From CAYRFQ01 sp964423615 (lineage in GTDB: Bacteria; Planctomycetota; Planctomycetia; Gemmatales; Gemmataceae): a DNA stretch of 64,000 bases. Position numbers and translations under genes: made by a program. The notes under the pieces are model-generated. The model worked only from the letters and a program-made list of their open reading frames with translations, was not told where the DNA came from and ran no database searches. How positions within the stretch are numbered: the first letter of the stretch is position 1; every line of letters begins with the position of its first letter. The stretch is taken from positions 1 to 64,000 of the forward strand of contig CAYRFQ010000023.1 of assembly GCA_964423615.1 (NCBI GenBank), given 5' to 3'. Shown here one piece after another: positions 9,003 through 20,363 of the stretch.

Positions 9003-9311
9003 TCAAGAGTTGTTCGAATTGGGCTGTTTCGGCTGAGCTACCTTCGGTGGGTCATTTGATCTTGGCCGCCCAGCAATGAAGGCCGCAACCAAACCGGCGA
9101 TGCCGGACGTTCCGACGAACGCCCCAGTGATTTGCTTGTCGTACAAGGCGGCAATCAAACCGCAGATGACGGTACTCAGGCCGAGCAAAAAGCCCAGGAT
9201 CTGGGCCATTATCCGTTCCCAAAATCGCCGACCGTTCTCGACCTTCTGCATCTGCGTTTCGGCAGCATTCGTGGCCATCTGCATTTCGAGACGTTGTCGC
9301 TCGATGGCCAA
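9003..9311 (-). CDS. Small DUF2335-like membrane protein, 5' end uncertain
   Basis: The N-terminal third is a charged, probably coiled-coil helix (IERQRLEMQMATNAAETQMQ). Two hydrophobic segments follow, ILGFLLGLSTVICGLIAAL and GTSGIAGLVAAFIAG, and then a hydrophilic Pro/Asn-rich tail. The pattern matches small DUF2335-type membrane proteins. The only usable start is a TTG at 9311. Plausible coding (FNKHLATIRQTEEL) continues upstream in frame to a stop near 9388, where WD40 sequence of the opposite strand begins, so the gene may be 5'-truncated at that junction. Confidence 0.55.
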   Translation of the reverse strand: MAIERQRLEMQMATNAAETQMQKVENGRRFWERIMAQILGFLLGLSTVICGLIAALYDKQITGAFVGTSGIAGLVAAFIAGRPRSNDPPKVAQPKQPNSNNS

Positions 9312-9377
9312 CTCTTCGGTTTGGCGTATAGTGGCGAGGTGTTTGTTGAAGAGTCGACACCTCGTTTCGTGCTGTTG

Positions 9378-9922
9378 GACGTAAAATTACATCGACGACA
9401 ATTAGCTTTGAGGGGACATACAAAGCGAGTCTCTTCAACATGTTTCCACCCCACCGGGAAGATCCTTGCTTCAGGAAGTGACGACAGGACTATTAGTTTC
9501 TGGGACGTAAAGACTGGTCGAGTTCAAGCTACTTTCAGAGGGCATACAAGACCTGTCCGCTGCGTGAGTTTCAGTCCCGATGGTCAAGCCCTCGCTCGGC
9601 AAGTACGGATGGGGCCATCAAACTCTGGTATGTGAAAACCGAATACCCAAGATTCTACCTCTGGGGTCACAAAGCAGAAGTCACCTCAGTCCGTTTCAGT
9701 TCTGAGGGCAAGATCCTGAAGTCCACAGACAAACAAGGCAAGACGTTCTACTGGAAACTGAAGACCGGACAACCGATTGCCAAACCAACCAAAGCACAAT
9801 TGCTGCCACCAAACCTTCGGGGGCCCAACGGCAAGTGTCGCGTCGAAATCTCGGAAAACAGAATCCGCGTGTTTGCCATCCGCGATCTATATCCTGTCCC
9901 CAAGCAGGCTCCGAAGAAATAA
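9378..9922 (+). pseudogene. WD40 repeat pseudogene fragment
   Basis: About four WD40 blades remain: LRGHTKRVSSTCFHPTG, SGSDDRTISFWDV, FRGHTRPVRCVSFSPDG, then STDGAIKLWYV and LWGHKAEVTSVRFSSEG. The frame changes near 9600 (after FSPDGQALA). The fragment starts abruptly at about 9378 with no start codon of its own, abutting a minus-strand gene. It ends with a WD40-protein-like C-terminal tail at 9922. This is a broken copy, one of three WD40 loci in the first 16 kb. Confidence 0.7.
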
Positions 9923-9969
9923 GCCATCTCGGCTTACGCCATCTCCCCGGTTCCTCCTTTCTTGCTTAC

Positions 9970-9999
9970 GCCCAGAAGGGTAAAATCACCCTTTTGGGC
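9970..9999 (+). promoter_or_regulatory. Hairpin upstream of acs
   Basis: A 12-bp stem with one G-T wobble (GCCCAGAAGGGT with ACCCTTTTGGGC, 6-nt loop) lies 28 bp before the acs start. No U-run follows. It could terminate upstream transcripts or affect the leader; the role is inferred only from position. Confidence 0.35.
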
Positions 10000-10027
10000 T
10001 GTGAGTCATTGCAAGGAGTCAACCAAC

Positions 10028-12010
<1,983 letters not shown>

Positions 12011-12103
12011 GAGAAAGGTGGTTGAGGGCAGCGTTGGTTCTAGAATTGCGTTTTCGAAGTCTTTCTTTCCTGGGCGGTCGGATCAATAAGCGTCGTGTGT
12101 TGG

Positions 12104-12160
12104 TATTTTCAGCCCCGAGGGGGGCGATAGATCCTGGCCGTGGGTCGGAACCCACGGAAC
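12104..12160 (+). repeat. Dispersed palindromic repeat family A, copy 1
   Basis: The block reads TTTTCAGCCCCGAGGGGG, a short spacer, AGATCCTGGCCGTGGG and then CCCACGGAAC. The CCGTGGG/CCCACGG arms form a hairpin. Related copies lie at 19199, 28783 and 38177, and a more diverged palindrome with the same core at 62016. It lies in the gap between the convergent genes acs and the redoxin protein. Confidence 0.85.
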
Positions 12161-12234
12161 TAAACACCAAGGCAAACACAAGACTTATTTATCCGATCGC
12201 CCGCTTGGGGAAAGGGAGCTAAATACGCTGTCCA

Positions 12235-14052
12235 CTACTTTTTCGACACCTTCGCGGACTTCTTCGGCTCCGCATCCACATACTTTATGAAACCGATCAT
12301 CATCTCGTCCCACGTCTGCTCACCCCACCGGACGGTCTTCGTCGGGTCGGGATTGGCAGGATTGTACTCCGAGTTATCATAGTGAGCCACGCACTCGATC
12401 CGCGTTCCTTTGGGAATCGGGAACGGCTTGGCAAATCGATATCGGTGTTGCCAATTGAAATCATACGCCGGCACGTTCAGCAGAATTTCCGATTTTCCAT
12501 TCGGATAGTGAGCCTTGTATTGGAAGTCCTTGCCGCGTAGATGCATATGCGGCATGAGTGACAAAAGCTCGACGTCTTTGTTGAAACGCTTACTTGCGAC
12601 AACCCTGTGATTGGGAGCTCCGGGCGGAATTCGGAAGAAGATATTGATTGCCAGTGCGCTCCGCACGGGTCGTTTGGGTGGCTCCTCGCAGAAGATCAAA
12701 CCCACCTCCGAACGATCCTTTTCGACCTTGCCAGTTGGCGTGTAGTGCATTTGCCATACCAACTCAGCGCCAGCTGGAATCCGGGTGCCCATCCCCTTCG
12801 GATAGATCACAGGATCTTCCCCCGGTGCCGTGCCGACGATGGCCGGCAGCCTTCGGAGTCCTTTGGAGCCTTTGGTCCGGTAGAAGACGATGATGTGGTG
12901 AACCACTGCGCGGTTCCCCGGACGAGCTTCGGCGGCTTGGACCCAAACGTCTTTCTTGAAGTTCGTTTTCGTCACGAAGTATTGATACCGCACAGTCCCT
13001 TTGGCTTGGACGGTGTACGTCTTCGGCATTTTGAACACGACGTCCGGTTGACCGATCATCCATCCGTCGGCAAACTTACGCGGCTTCGGCAAATCCTTCT
13101 TGTCCCCAAAAGGCTTGCCGTTATCGACCCACGCCACCAACGTGTCGATTTCGTTTTGAGGAAGCCGACGGGCATTGCTGAAATGACCATAACGCGGATC
13201 AGCACTCCACGGCGGCATCCGTCGCTCGAGGATCACTTCCTTGATCATGGCCGAGTGATTCAACGCTTCCTCATAGCTCTGCAACGAAAACGGTGCCGCC
13301 GTGCCAGGATGATGACACTCGGCACATCGATTCTGAAGGATTCGCGAAACGTGCTTGGCATACGTGATGCGGCTTTCCTTCTTGAGGTTGTCGCGGCGTG
13401 TGATCAGACAACCGACCGGTTCGGTTTCCGGAGTCGAGACCTTCTTGCCCGCGAGCAATTCTTTGAGCGAGTCTTCCAACTCTTGGCTGCGAGACTTCTC
13501 ACGCTTGTACTGATAACCATATCGATCGTCGATCCGACCCCGATAGCGAATTTTCCTCCGACTGTCGAGAATGAAGGCTTCGGGCGTTCGCTTCGCCCCG
13601 AACAGATTGGCAACGTTCTGCTTGTCGTCCACCAAGACAGGAAATGAAATGCCATATTCCTTGGCGTGCTTGGCGATGGCCTTTGCGTCGTCGAAAAGAA
13701 TGGGGTTGATGCCAATGACACGAACGCCTTTTTTTTGGTACTTTTTGTGGAGCCTGATCAAATCGGGCACGTAGGCGTTCCCGATGGGGCACTCCGTTCC
13801 CATGAACACCACGACGACGAATTTGGCCTCGTTCATGTCCGCCAGACCAATCTGTTTTCCCGCCGGGTCCGGCAAGATGAAGTTGGGAATGGGACGGCCG
13901 ATCGTGCTTTGTTTGTTGGCGTCTTTGGTCTTCGCCGCAGACTCCTTCCGTGCGCCTTTCGTTTGTTCCGATGCAGTGGCTACGTTCCAGGAGGAAACCA
14001 ACGCGACCAGGCAACAAAGGCTCAACAGGCCATAAGGGACCGAGAACTTCAT
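12235..14052 (-). CDS. Secreted redoxin / cytochrome c / PHM-type fusion protein
   Basis: This exported 605-residue protein has three parts. After a signal peptide (LLSLCCLVALVSSWNVATA) comes an AhpC/TSA-type thioredoxin fold (NFILPDPAGKQIGL, VVVFMGTECPIGNAYV) in which only one Cys of the usual CxxC is present. A cytochrome c-like linker follows with one heme motif, C243-A-E-C-H (NRCAECHHPGTAAPFSL), and RMPPWSADP. The C-terminal half resembles copper type II ascorbate-dependent monooxygenase (PHM) domains, with AVVHHIIVF and LMPHMHLRGKDF providing candidate copper histidines. Planctomycetes and related bacteria carry this architecture; the substrate is unknown. The start at 14052 is the first ATG before the signal peptide. 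No operon partner. Confidence 0.8.
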   Translation of the reverse strand: MKFSVPYGLLSLCCLVALVSSWNVATASEQTKGARKESAAKTKDANKQSTIGRPIPNFILPDPAGKQIGLADMNEAKFVVVVFMGTECPIGNAYVPDLIRLHKKYQKKGVRVIGINPILFDDAKAIAKHAKEYGISFPVLVDDKQNVANLFGAKRTPEAFILDSRRKIRYRGRIDDRYGYQYKREKSRSQELEDSLKELLAGKKVSTPETEPVGCLITRRDNLKKESRITYAKHVSRILQNRCAECHHPGTAAPFSLQSYEEALNHSAMIKEVILERRMPPWSADPRYGHFSNARRLPQNEIDTLVAWVDNGKPFGDKKDLPKPRKFADGWMIGQPDVVFKMPKTYTVQAKGTVRYQYFVTKTNFKKDVWVQAAEARPGNRAVVHHIIVFYRTKGSKGLRRLPAIVGTAPGEDPVIYPKGMGTRIPAGAELVWQMHYTPTGKVEKDRSEVGLIFCEEPPKRPVRSALAINIFFRIPPGAPNHRVVASKRFNKDVELLSLMPHMHLRGKDFQYKAHYPNGKSEILLNVPAYDFNWQHRYRFAKPFPIPKGTRIECVAHYDNSEYNPANPDPTKTVRWGEQTWDEMMIGFIKYVDAEPKKSAKVSKK

Positions 14053-14554
14053 GTGAGTGGATTCTCCATATCGAATCTGGGAAAGACGGTTCGCCGTGTC
14101 CGAGTGCTTTTCGAAAGTGGGCGACGAAACCTTACAACTCTCCTGCGGTCAGGATGTTCTTTTCAATAGTACTGGATTGGTCTTCGCTTCGATTCAATTA
14201 TGAAAGGAATTTAATGATTGGGTTTCATTGTGGGTTTGGAATTTCCGACAAGCCCGAAGAGTCAGCGACGTTTCGGTTCCGGTTTCACGCTGGTGTTTCC
14301 GGCTGGCATCAAAACTCGTATTCCAAAATCCACACAATTACCCCCGCGGAATCTTGCGAGGCTGGAACCTTGTTTGTGGGAGAGAACACGTCAGGAAGCG
14401 CAGAAGGGTCTTGAGGATTTTCTGAGTTTTTTTCCGACGATAAGGAAGGCCAAACTGGGAGAGATGTTAATTTCGAACTTGCGTAAGTGGTGCGTCTCTG
14501 TCGAAATGACTCGTAGTCATGAAACGAGAATAAAGAAGTCTTTATCTGCCCAGC
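14053..14554. other. Intergenic region, no gene recognised
   Basis: Contains short open frames in several frames but none with recognisable motifs or a convincing ribosome site. It contains the promoter region of the redoxin protein gene. Confidence 0.35.
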
Positions 14555-14734
14555 CTAATTGTTGACATTCGAGAAAAGTTGGTGCCAACTTTCGGTCAGG
14601 TTGTTTGCGAATTCCCGATCATTTTGGAATTTTGCTAGCAAGCCACGCGGGCTCAACAACGTTTTCCCGTCGGCAAGAGCCACGAGGGGTGTTTCGACTT
14701 TCTCCGAATCAAGCGACTCCACCCATTTCGACAT
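14555..14734 (-). CDS. Small hypothetical protein or gene fragment (59 aa)
   Basis: The frame reads MSKWVESLDSEKVETPLV, then ALADGKTLLSPRGLLAKF and ends EFANNLTESWHQLFSNVNN. Amino-acid composition and wobble bases look coding. A GAGGGA lies just before the ATG. Similar sequence (AVKELEGQ) precedes the ATG back to a stop codon, so it could equally be the C-terminal stub of a lost gene. I recognise no family. Confidence 0.35.
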   Translation of the reverse strand: MSKWVESLDSEKVETPLVALADGKTLLSPRGLLAKFQNDREFANNLTESWHQLFSNVNN

Positions 14735-14759
14735 CTGTCCCTCAAGTTCCTTGACGGCT

Positions 14760-15245
14760 GAAGTTTGTTATTGACCCATCGCTATTTCCCTTGACCAAGT
14801 AGCTTTGAGAACGTAATAGTGTAAATATATATACTAAATATTTCGTCACAAGCAAGAAAAAATATAAAATGCCAGCAATTAAAGGCACTATTTTTTGCAT
14901 ATAAAAAATATAATTGATGTATGAAATATGCGTTTTAAGAGGTTTCTGCCTTGATAAAATCAATGTGGCGTGCATCTAAAGATCTGCGATATGCTTTCAA
15001 AATCTTGAACTTGTACACTACTTGCAGGCGCGAAAACCCAAATTCGTAAGTACCTGTCAATTCACGACTTAAATCCGTGCCAGAAATCGCTGGTATTTAA
15101 CTACACCGAGCGATTTTCCTTCCGAATCCAAGAATTTTTTCGCTTTCGAATTCATAAGTTTTTTGCTGGCATAGATTTAAAAAAGTGGATTTGTCCAAAA
15201 AACTCTCAACAACCCGAACCCAAAAAAAGCTCCGCCCAAAGATGT
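14760..15245. other. AT-rich intergenic region
   Basis: Markedly AT-richer than its surroundings (runs such as AATATATATACTAAATA near 14823). No gene, hairpin terminator or known repeat was recognised. Confidence 0.35.
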
Positions 15246-15737
15246 GTGAAGCTCCAGTCGATGCGCTTGCGATACTGTGACATCCAAGGTGTCACTTACT
15301 CGCCCCACGAAAAGGTCATCGTCTCTGTCGTCGAAAGAGGCGGCATTCGTTTCTGGGACGCGAAAACTGGGGCACGCCAAGCCATGCGGAAACCCCAGAC
15401 AGCAGGCACACGTCTCTGCGCTGTCGCCTACTCACCTTCGGGGCGTTGGCCCGTGGCACCCGGAACACCATCGAATTTTGGAGCACTAAGTTCAACACCG
15501 CGCGGTGGATCAAGAAACCCGAGCAGAAAGGTGAACGTTTCTGCTCGGGTTCTGTTGACTCCTGAGGAAAAACGCTCGTTTTGCCTGTCCAACCAGAGCC
15601 TCTCCGTGTGGGAGTTTCATATCGGCAAGATCAACGAGGAAAAGTGGCTGGGCTTTCTCCCCAAGCAACCGATATCTTGCAGTCAGGACTCCCCACGGAC
15701 CCCAAAAACTGGGTGCGGTCAAAAGGAACGCAGTTGA
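15246..15737 (+). pseudogene. WD40 repeat pseudogene fragment
   Basis: One clear blade (VTYSPHEKVIVSVVERGG, IRFWDAKTG) is followed by LCAVAYSP. The frame then shifts near 15440: in the neighbouring frame LARGTRNTIEFWSTKF continues the next blade. A partial SLSVWEF-like blade follows. No start codon context supports expression. This is another degenerate copy of the WD40 family. Confidence 0.6.
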
Positions 15738-15774
15738 GCCCTTTCGTCATGATCCCCAACCACCCTCTGCGCAT

Positions 15775-15811
15775 AAAAACAGCCGTCCTTGCTCAAACGG
15801 CAAGGACGGCT
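15775..15811 (-). terminator. Rho-independent terminator
   Basis: A perfect 12-bp stem (AGCCGTCCTTGC with GCAAGGACGGCT, 7-nt loop) is followed on the minus strand by GTTTTT. It lies 26 bp past the stop of the minus-strand thioredoxin-like gene. Confidence 0.85.
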
Positions 15812-15837
15812 GTTCTGACTCACGGCATTCGAAGATC

Positions 15838-17703
15838 TTACTTCAACTCTTTCCGAATCGAGTCTTCGAGGTCGTTGATCTGGATGGCGTTATCGACCAC
15901 GGCACCATTCTTGCCCACGAAGAACATGTGCGGGACAGCCATGATCCCGTACTGTTCCGCGAGCGGGCTACTCATACCACCTTGCTTGCCAGCCTGATAC
16001 AGGTGGTATCCCGTGACGGGGTTCTTCTGCAGGAATTTCAGGGCCACTTGAGGAGTGTCGTCGAGGTTGACCGTCACGATCTCGAAGCCCTTGCGACCAT
16101 AAGCCTTACGGAGCTTGTTGAGCTTCTCGAACGCGAATCGTGTGTTGGCGTCGTAGCTCGCCCAATAGTAGACGACGAAACACTTGCCACGAAGACCGGC
16201 CGCATCAAAACGTTGACCGTTGATCGTCGGCGCCACAAGTTGGAGCCGGTTGCCATTGAGGCCCAAACGGCGGACAGCACCAGCGGCCTTGGTGGCCAGA
16301 TCGTTCTGCGGGAAACCCGTCGCCAGCTGCTGGTAGTAGCGCTGGGCCGTCTTGGTTTTGCCCGCAAACTCGGCCGCCATGGCCAGTTGCTGGAGGGCGT
16401 CGGGGGTATCGTCGGCTTGTGGATACGCCTGGACGAACTCGGCCAACTTCTCGATCCACTGGTCTTGAATCTTGGCCATTTGTGATGGCGGAGCACCGAC
16501 GAGCTTGCTACCGTACTCGGCCCAGATCAACCGGAACGTCGCATACCCGGCGAGCTTGCTGTTGGGCGACTGCCGCTCGACCTGGACCTTCAACTGACGC
16601 AATCGAGTGATGGCCAACGTATCATTGTCAGCACTACGACGCGCAGCGGCCACATAGTTGTCCAGCAACTGACGGAACCACTCTTCCCGCTCGTCGGCGG
16701 ACAACAACGGGAGGAGCTTTTCGATCAAACTCGCTCGTTTCAAGTTGTAGTCCCGAGCACGCTTATTGACCCCCTGAGTCTCCACCGGACTCTTGTGGTA
16801 GGCGCCGTCGAGCTTCGCCAACTCGTCCATGACCTTCTGGGCCTCACTGTTCCCAGAGGTACCGCCCTCTTTGGGTCGAGTGCCCGGAACTCCCAACAAC
16901 CGCCAGGACATGCCGATTTGGACCATCTCGCCTGTCTGGAGCCAATCGTGTTGGTCCTTGCCCGACTGGAACAAGACTGTGCGGGAAGGATAACGGAAAA
17001 GATCCTGTTGGGCACCGAGCGACTCACCAGGTACACACTGCGGGGCAGAACTTTCGACTCGACCGATGACGTTGCGACCACGCAAATCCGGAACCTTCTT
17101 GATGGTTGCCTGGAAGCCAGCTTTGGCCATCTGGAGTTTAGCCGTGATCTTCTTGGTGATCGGCTCCGGCAACCCCAGCGCCTTCAACTCCGAGGAGGTA
17201 ATCAGCAAAGCTTCCAGCCGAGCGAAGTTTCGCGTGGCAACAGCTTGGAACGCTTCCTGGGCGAGTTCGTCGGCCGAGATCAACTTCCAGTGGTCGATCT
17301 GACCGTCTTCGTTGCGGTCGATGCCCCACTTCATGCCTCCCTGATTGAGCCAACGGAATTGGTCCGGACGGTTATTTCCGTTGCTGTCGATCTCCCGATA
17401 CGTCTCCAGACCGCCCAGGAAGTACGACCACGTGTCGATCTTCTTATCTTGATCATTGTCCACCATACGACGCAGTGGACGACCGCTCGGATCCTGGAGC
17501 AGATATCCACTCGATCCTGAACCCCGCAGAATTTTTACCTTGCAACTGGCGTATTCCGCTTTCGTCGGGGTGGAAATATTCACTCCCGTCTGACTGGGCC
17601 GGTACTGCAAAAGTTGCTCGACACTAGGTTGGGCATACGCCGTCGGGACCGTGGTCAATAGCCCCAATGCCACGAGCCCAACACTCAAGCGAAGATTGGA
17701 CAT
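15838..17703 (-). CDS. Secreted thioredoxin-like protein with calcium-loop-like motifs
   Basis: This is a 621-residue exported protein. A signal peptide (GLVALGLLTTVPTAYAQ) is followed by three Asp-rich loops: DNDQDKKIDTW, DSNGNNRPDQF and DRNEDGQIDHW. These resemble EF-hand/dockerin-type calcium sites spaced about 20-30 residues apart. A long helical, TPR-like middle precedes a C-terminal TlpA/AhpC-type thioredoxin fold (GLRGKCFVVYYWASYDANTRFAFEKL, PHMFFVGKNGAVV). The redox CxxC is absent (WASYDANT), so a disulfide-exchange role is unlikely. I recognise it as a conserved planctomycete architecture of unknown function. It is a single-gene unit with a terminator just downstream. Confidence 0.75.
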   Translation of the reverse strand: MSNLRLSVGLVALGLLTTVPTAYAQPSVEQLLQYRPSQTGVNISTPTKAEYASCKVKILRGSGSSGYLLQDPSGRPLRRMVDNDQDKKIDTWSYFLGGLETYREIDSNGNNRPDQFRWLNQGGMKWGIDRNEDGQIDHWKLISADELAQEAFQAVATRNFARLEALLITSSELKALGLPEPITKKITAKLQMAKAGFQATIKKVPDLRGRNVIGRVESSAPQCVPGESLGAQQDLFRYPSRTVLFQSGKDQHDWLQTGEMVQIGMSWRLLGVPGTRPKEGGTSGNSEAQKVMDELAKLDGAYHKSPVETQGVNKRARDYNLKRASLIEKLLPLLSADEREEWFRQLLDNYVAAARRSADNDTLAITRLRQLKVQVERQSPNSKLAGYATFRLIWAEYGSKLVGAPPSQMAKIQDQWIEKLAEFVQAYPQADDTPDALQQLAMAAEFAGKTKTAQRYYQQLATGFPQNDLATKAAGAVRRLGLNGNRLQLVAPTINGQRFDAAGLRGKCFVVYYWASYDANTRFAFEKLNKLRKAYGRKGFEIVTVNLDDTPQVALKFLQKNPVTGYHLYQAGKQGGMSSPLAEQYGIMAVPHMFFVGKNGAVVDNAIQINDLEDSIRKELK

Positions 17704-18273
17704 CCTTGTAACTCCTTTACCTCAAGCTCTGGTTCCGACGCTTACCCAATTTGGGGGCAGGTTGCTTAAGTGATCGACCCAAATGGCCTGGGCGGGTGGG
17801 GTTCAAATTCACACCAATCCCAAGCACAAGCGAGAAACCAGAATGCTCCTCACTGGGGCTTTGGGTTGGCGTAAAACACCCTGACAATTCCAATGCCATC
17901 GATCACGCGATTTTCGAATTGGTTCGTTTCGCTCGGGAGTGCTCTCACAACATCGCACCCCCCTCTTTGGTCTCGAACTCGGAATGGACGAGACCAACTC
18001 CCAGACCGTGCGCTCTATACCTTTACCAATCGGCCAATCTCTACAATCGGGTTTACGAGAAGAATAGAAAATCCTTGAGCTCTTCATTCCGGTGCAAATG
18101 CCCCACTTTCACCAAACTACTTCGATTGCTCCAGAGCCATTGTTCGGTCGTTGATGATTTCGTACCATAACCAACGCTTGCAATGTCCAGGCAACCAGGT
18201 CGGGTTATCACGATCGTTTTGCAATGCGCCGTCTTCGTTTGTTGCCCCATTTCAACAGGAAGGATTTCTGCGG
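17704..18273. other. Intergenic region with hairpin upstream of pstS
   Basis: This divergent control region holds a 9-bp perfect stem (TTGGTCTCG at 17967-17975 with CGAGACCAA at 17989-17997). No T-run follows and no clear Pho box (CTGTCATA-like) was recognised. Open frames here lack motifs and are not called. Confidence 0.4.
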
Positions 18274-19107
18274 ATGAATCGACGCATGGTCTTTGGCATC
18301 GTTGTGGCTACGCTTGGGTTGTTCTTCGAGCCCAACATCGTCGCCGCCCAAAACAAATTGACGATCGAAGGCTCCACCACGGTTGGGCCGATCGTGGATG
18401 CCTTCGCCGAAGTTTTCATGAAAGAGTTCGAAGGTCTCAAAATCACGATTCGCAAGACAGGCAGTGGCAACGGAGCCGTCGCTCTGGTCAAGGGCCAGTG
18501 TAACATCGCGGCGATGAGCCGTTTCATGAAAGGCAAGGAATTCCAAACGGCCGTCGCCAAGGGAGTCTTGCCATGCGTCCACACTGTCGCGATGGATGGC
18601 GTCTGCATCGTCATGCATCCAGCCAACCCGGTCAAGAAGCTGAAGATGTCTCAACTCCGAGACATCTACCTTGGCAAAATCAGCAATTGGAACGAACTTG
18701 GTGGTCCAGACGCAAAAATCGTACTCGTCTCTCGCGACAGTTCTTCGGGAACCTACGAGACGTTTCGCGACATCGTCATGAGCGGGAAGAAACTCAGTTC
18801 CGCCACAGAATACGTCAACTCGAATCCGGCCATGCACGCTCGCGTCTCCAAGACCAAATTCGCCATCGGCTACCTGGGTCTGGGTTTTGTCGACAAGAAG
18901 GTCCGAGCGATCTCTGTTGACGGAGTCACACCGACCCGTCGCACAATCGCACGCGGGACCTACCCAATTGCTCGACCTTTGTTCCTGTGGACCAACGGGT
19001 ATCCAAAACCGGGATCAATGATCCATCGTTTTGTGACGTTCCATCTCAGCGAAGAAGGCCAAGAAATCATCGAAGCCAAAGGTTTTGTGCCGGTGACGGA
19101 TTATTAA
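18274..19107 (+). CDS. pstS: Phosphate ABC transporter substrate-binding protein
   Basis: This periplasmic phosphate-binding protein feeds the PstCA permease. The 277 residues begin with a signal peptide (MVFGIVVATLGLFFEPNIVAA). The PstS core follows: LTIEGSTTVGPIVDAFAEVF, GSGNGAVALVKGQCNIAAMSR, the VLVSRDSSSGTYETF phosphate-binding loop and GYLGLGFV. I chose the ATG at 18274, which follows an AGGAAGGA site. pstC starts 266 bp downstream, across a copy of repeat A. The PBP-like domain type (with TIEGSTTVGP) is the short PstS class. Confidence 0.9.
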   Translation: MNRRMVFGIVVATLGLFFEPNIVAAQNKLTIEGSTTVGPIVDAFAEVFMKEFEGLKITIRKTGSGNGAVALVKGQCNIAAMSRFMKGKEFQTAVAKGVLPCVHTVAMDGVCIVMHPANPVKKLKMSQLRDIYLGKISNWNELGGPDAKIVLVSRDSSSGTYETFRDIVMSGKKLSSATEYVNSNPAMHARVSKTKFAIGYLGLGFVDKKVRAISVDGVTPTRRTIARGTYPIARPLFLWTNGYPKPGSMIHRFVTFHLSEEGQEIIEAKGFVPVTDY

Positions 19108-19198
19108 AGTGTTTGTCGTTGGCCTTGGTTACAGCGTTTCCGTTTTCGAAGTGTTGGGTCCCGCTTGGAGCGTCGGATAGATACATGTCGTACGTTGG

Positions 19199-19247
19199 AT
19201 TTTCAGCCCCGGGGGGAAGATCCTAGCCGTGGGGAAACCCACGGAAC
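19199..19247 (+). repeat. Dispersed palindromic repeat family A, copy 2
   Basis: Reads ATTTTCAGCCCCGGGGGG, AGATCCTAGCCGTGGGG and CCCACGGAAC, between pstS and pstC. It is slightly shorter than the copy at 12104 in the spacer. A weak ribosomal or attenuating role is possible since it separates genes of one operon. Confidence 0.8.
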
Positions 19248-19373
19248 TCTTTGTTGTTGTCGTTTTTCATTTGGCCGAAGGCGAAGCTCATCCCGGCCTG
19301 GCCATTCTGCCCAGGTAAGCTGGATTTCGGGCGAGAGGTTTGTTCGTCGCCCAGACACGGAGGACCTACTCGC

Positions 19374-20363
19374 TTGGACACGAACTCTCCCGGTCAACAA
19401 AGCCCAAAACCTTCCCTACTCCTCTCGGACCAACAGAACTTCGTCGGGTCAGTATTGGCCGTCTTGGGTCGTACTGTTCTGTTTCTCGTTGCCGCCACGA
19501 GCATTTTTGCCGTGATTCTCATCTTTGCGTTCATCATCCGCGAAGCGCTCCCTTTCTTTTTTGAAGGCGAAAGCTTCTGGACTTCTCTCGCCCACGCCTG
19601 GCAGCGAGTCCAGCAACTCTTCGGGAGCACCAATTGGGACTCGACGCATGGGAAGTTCGGCGCGTTGACTCTCCTCGCCGGTTCACTCTATGTCACGGCC
19701 ATCGCCTTGATCGTCGCCGTTCCGATTTCTCTGCTGGCGGCCATGTGCCTGAGCGACATCTTCCCGTTTTGGCTCCGGCAAATCGTCAAACCGATCGTCG
19801 AGTTGTTGGCCGCAATTCCATCGGTCGCGTACGGATTCTTCGCACTGTTGGTGTTCGCCCCGTTGTTACAAGAATGGGGACTCACGACCGGAACCAACGC
19901 ACTCAACGCCGGGCTCATCCTTGGCGTGATGGCCGTGCCAACGATCTTGAGCGTTTCCGAAGACTCTCTGACTTCGGTCGGTTCCGAATTGCGACAGGGC
20001 GCCTACGCTCTCGGATCGACCCGGGCCGAGACGCTCTGTTTGGTCGTCGTCCCGGCGGCCAAGCGAGGAATCCTCGCCGCCGTGATCCTCGGCTTGATGC
20101 GAGCCATCGGCGAAACCATGGTCGTTTGGATGGCCTCGGGCAACGCAACACAAATCCCTCATCCGTGGTGGGACCTCAGCCAATCCATCCGAACGATGAC
20201 CGCCACGGTCGCTGGAGAGATGGGCGAAACGGCACGAAACACGACGCACTATCACGCCCTCTTCGCGGTCGGCTTCCTGCTCTTGTTGTTTACCTTCTTA
20301 CTCAACCTCATGACAGAATTGTTAGTCGGCCGAAAAGGCCACCAAGGAGGCAGCAAAACATGA
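19374..20363 (+). CDS. pstC: Phosphate ABC transporter permease PstC
   Basis: This inner-membrane permease subunit pairs with PstA to import phosphate. About 329 residues contain six hydrophobic segments (VLFLVAATSIFAVILIFAFII, LLAGSLYVTAIALIVAVPISLL, and so on). The coupling loop is present (EDSLTSVGSELRQGAYALGSTRAETLCLVVVPAAKRGI), as is the PstC signature GLMRAIGETMVVWMASGN. The start is a TTG at 19374 with an excellent GGAGGA site nine bases upstream; longer in-frame starts would add a non-membrane stretch derived from the intergenic repeat zone. Its stop overlaps the pstA start (ATGATG), implying translational coupling. Confidence 0.88.
   Translation: MDTNSPGQQSPKPSLLLSDQQNFVGSVLAVLGRTVLFLVAATSIFAVILIFAFIIREALPFFFEGESFWTSLAHAWQRVQQLFGSTNWDSTHGKFGALTLLAGSLYVTAIALIVAVPISLLAAMCLSDIFPFWLRQIVKPIVELLAAIPSVAYGFFALLVFAPLLQEWGLTTGTNALNAGLILGVMAVPTILSVSEDSLTSVGSELRQGAYALGSTRAETLCLVVVPAAKRGILAAVILGLMRAIGETMVVWMASGNATQIPHPWWDLSQSIRTMTATVAGEMGETARNTTHYHALFAVGFLLLLFTFLLNLMTELLVGRKGHQGGSKT

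Noticed and set aside
9132..9377. Upstream in-frame extension of the WD40 pseudogene
   Set aside because: This part is the antisense of the DUF2335-like gene, whose hydrophobic segments support the minus-strand reading.
12607..13647. Plus-strand open frame opposite the redoxin fusion gene
   Set aside because: It is antisense to a gene with signal peptide, heme and copper motifs and has no family pattern.
17751..18170. Plus-strand open frame (139 codons) upstream of pstS
   Set aside because: No motif, no ribosome site; lies in a control region with a hairpin.
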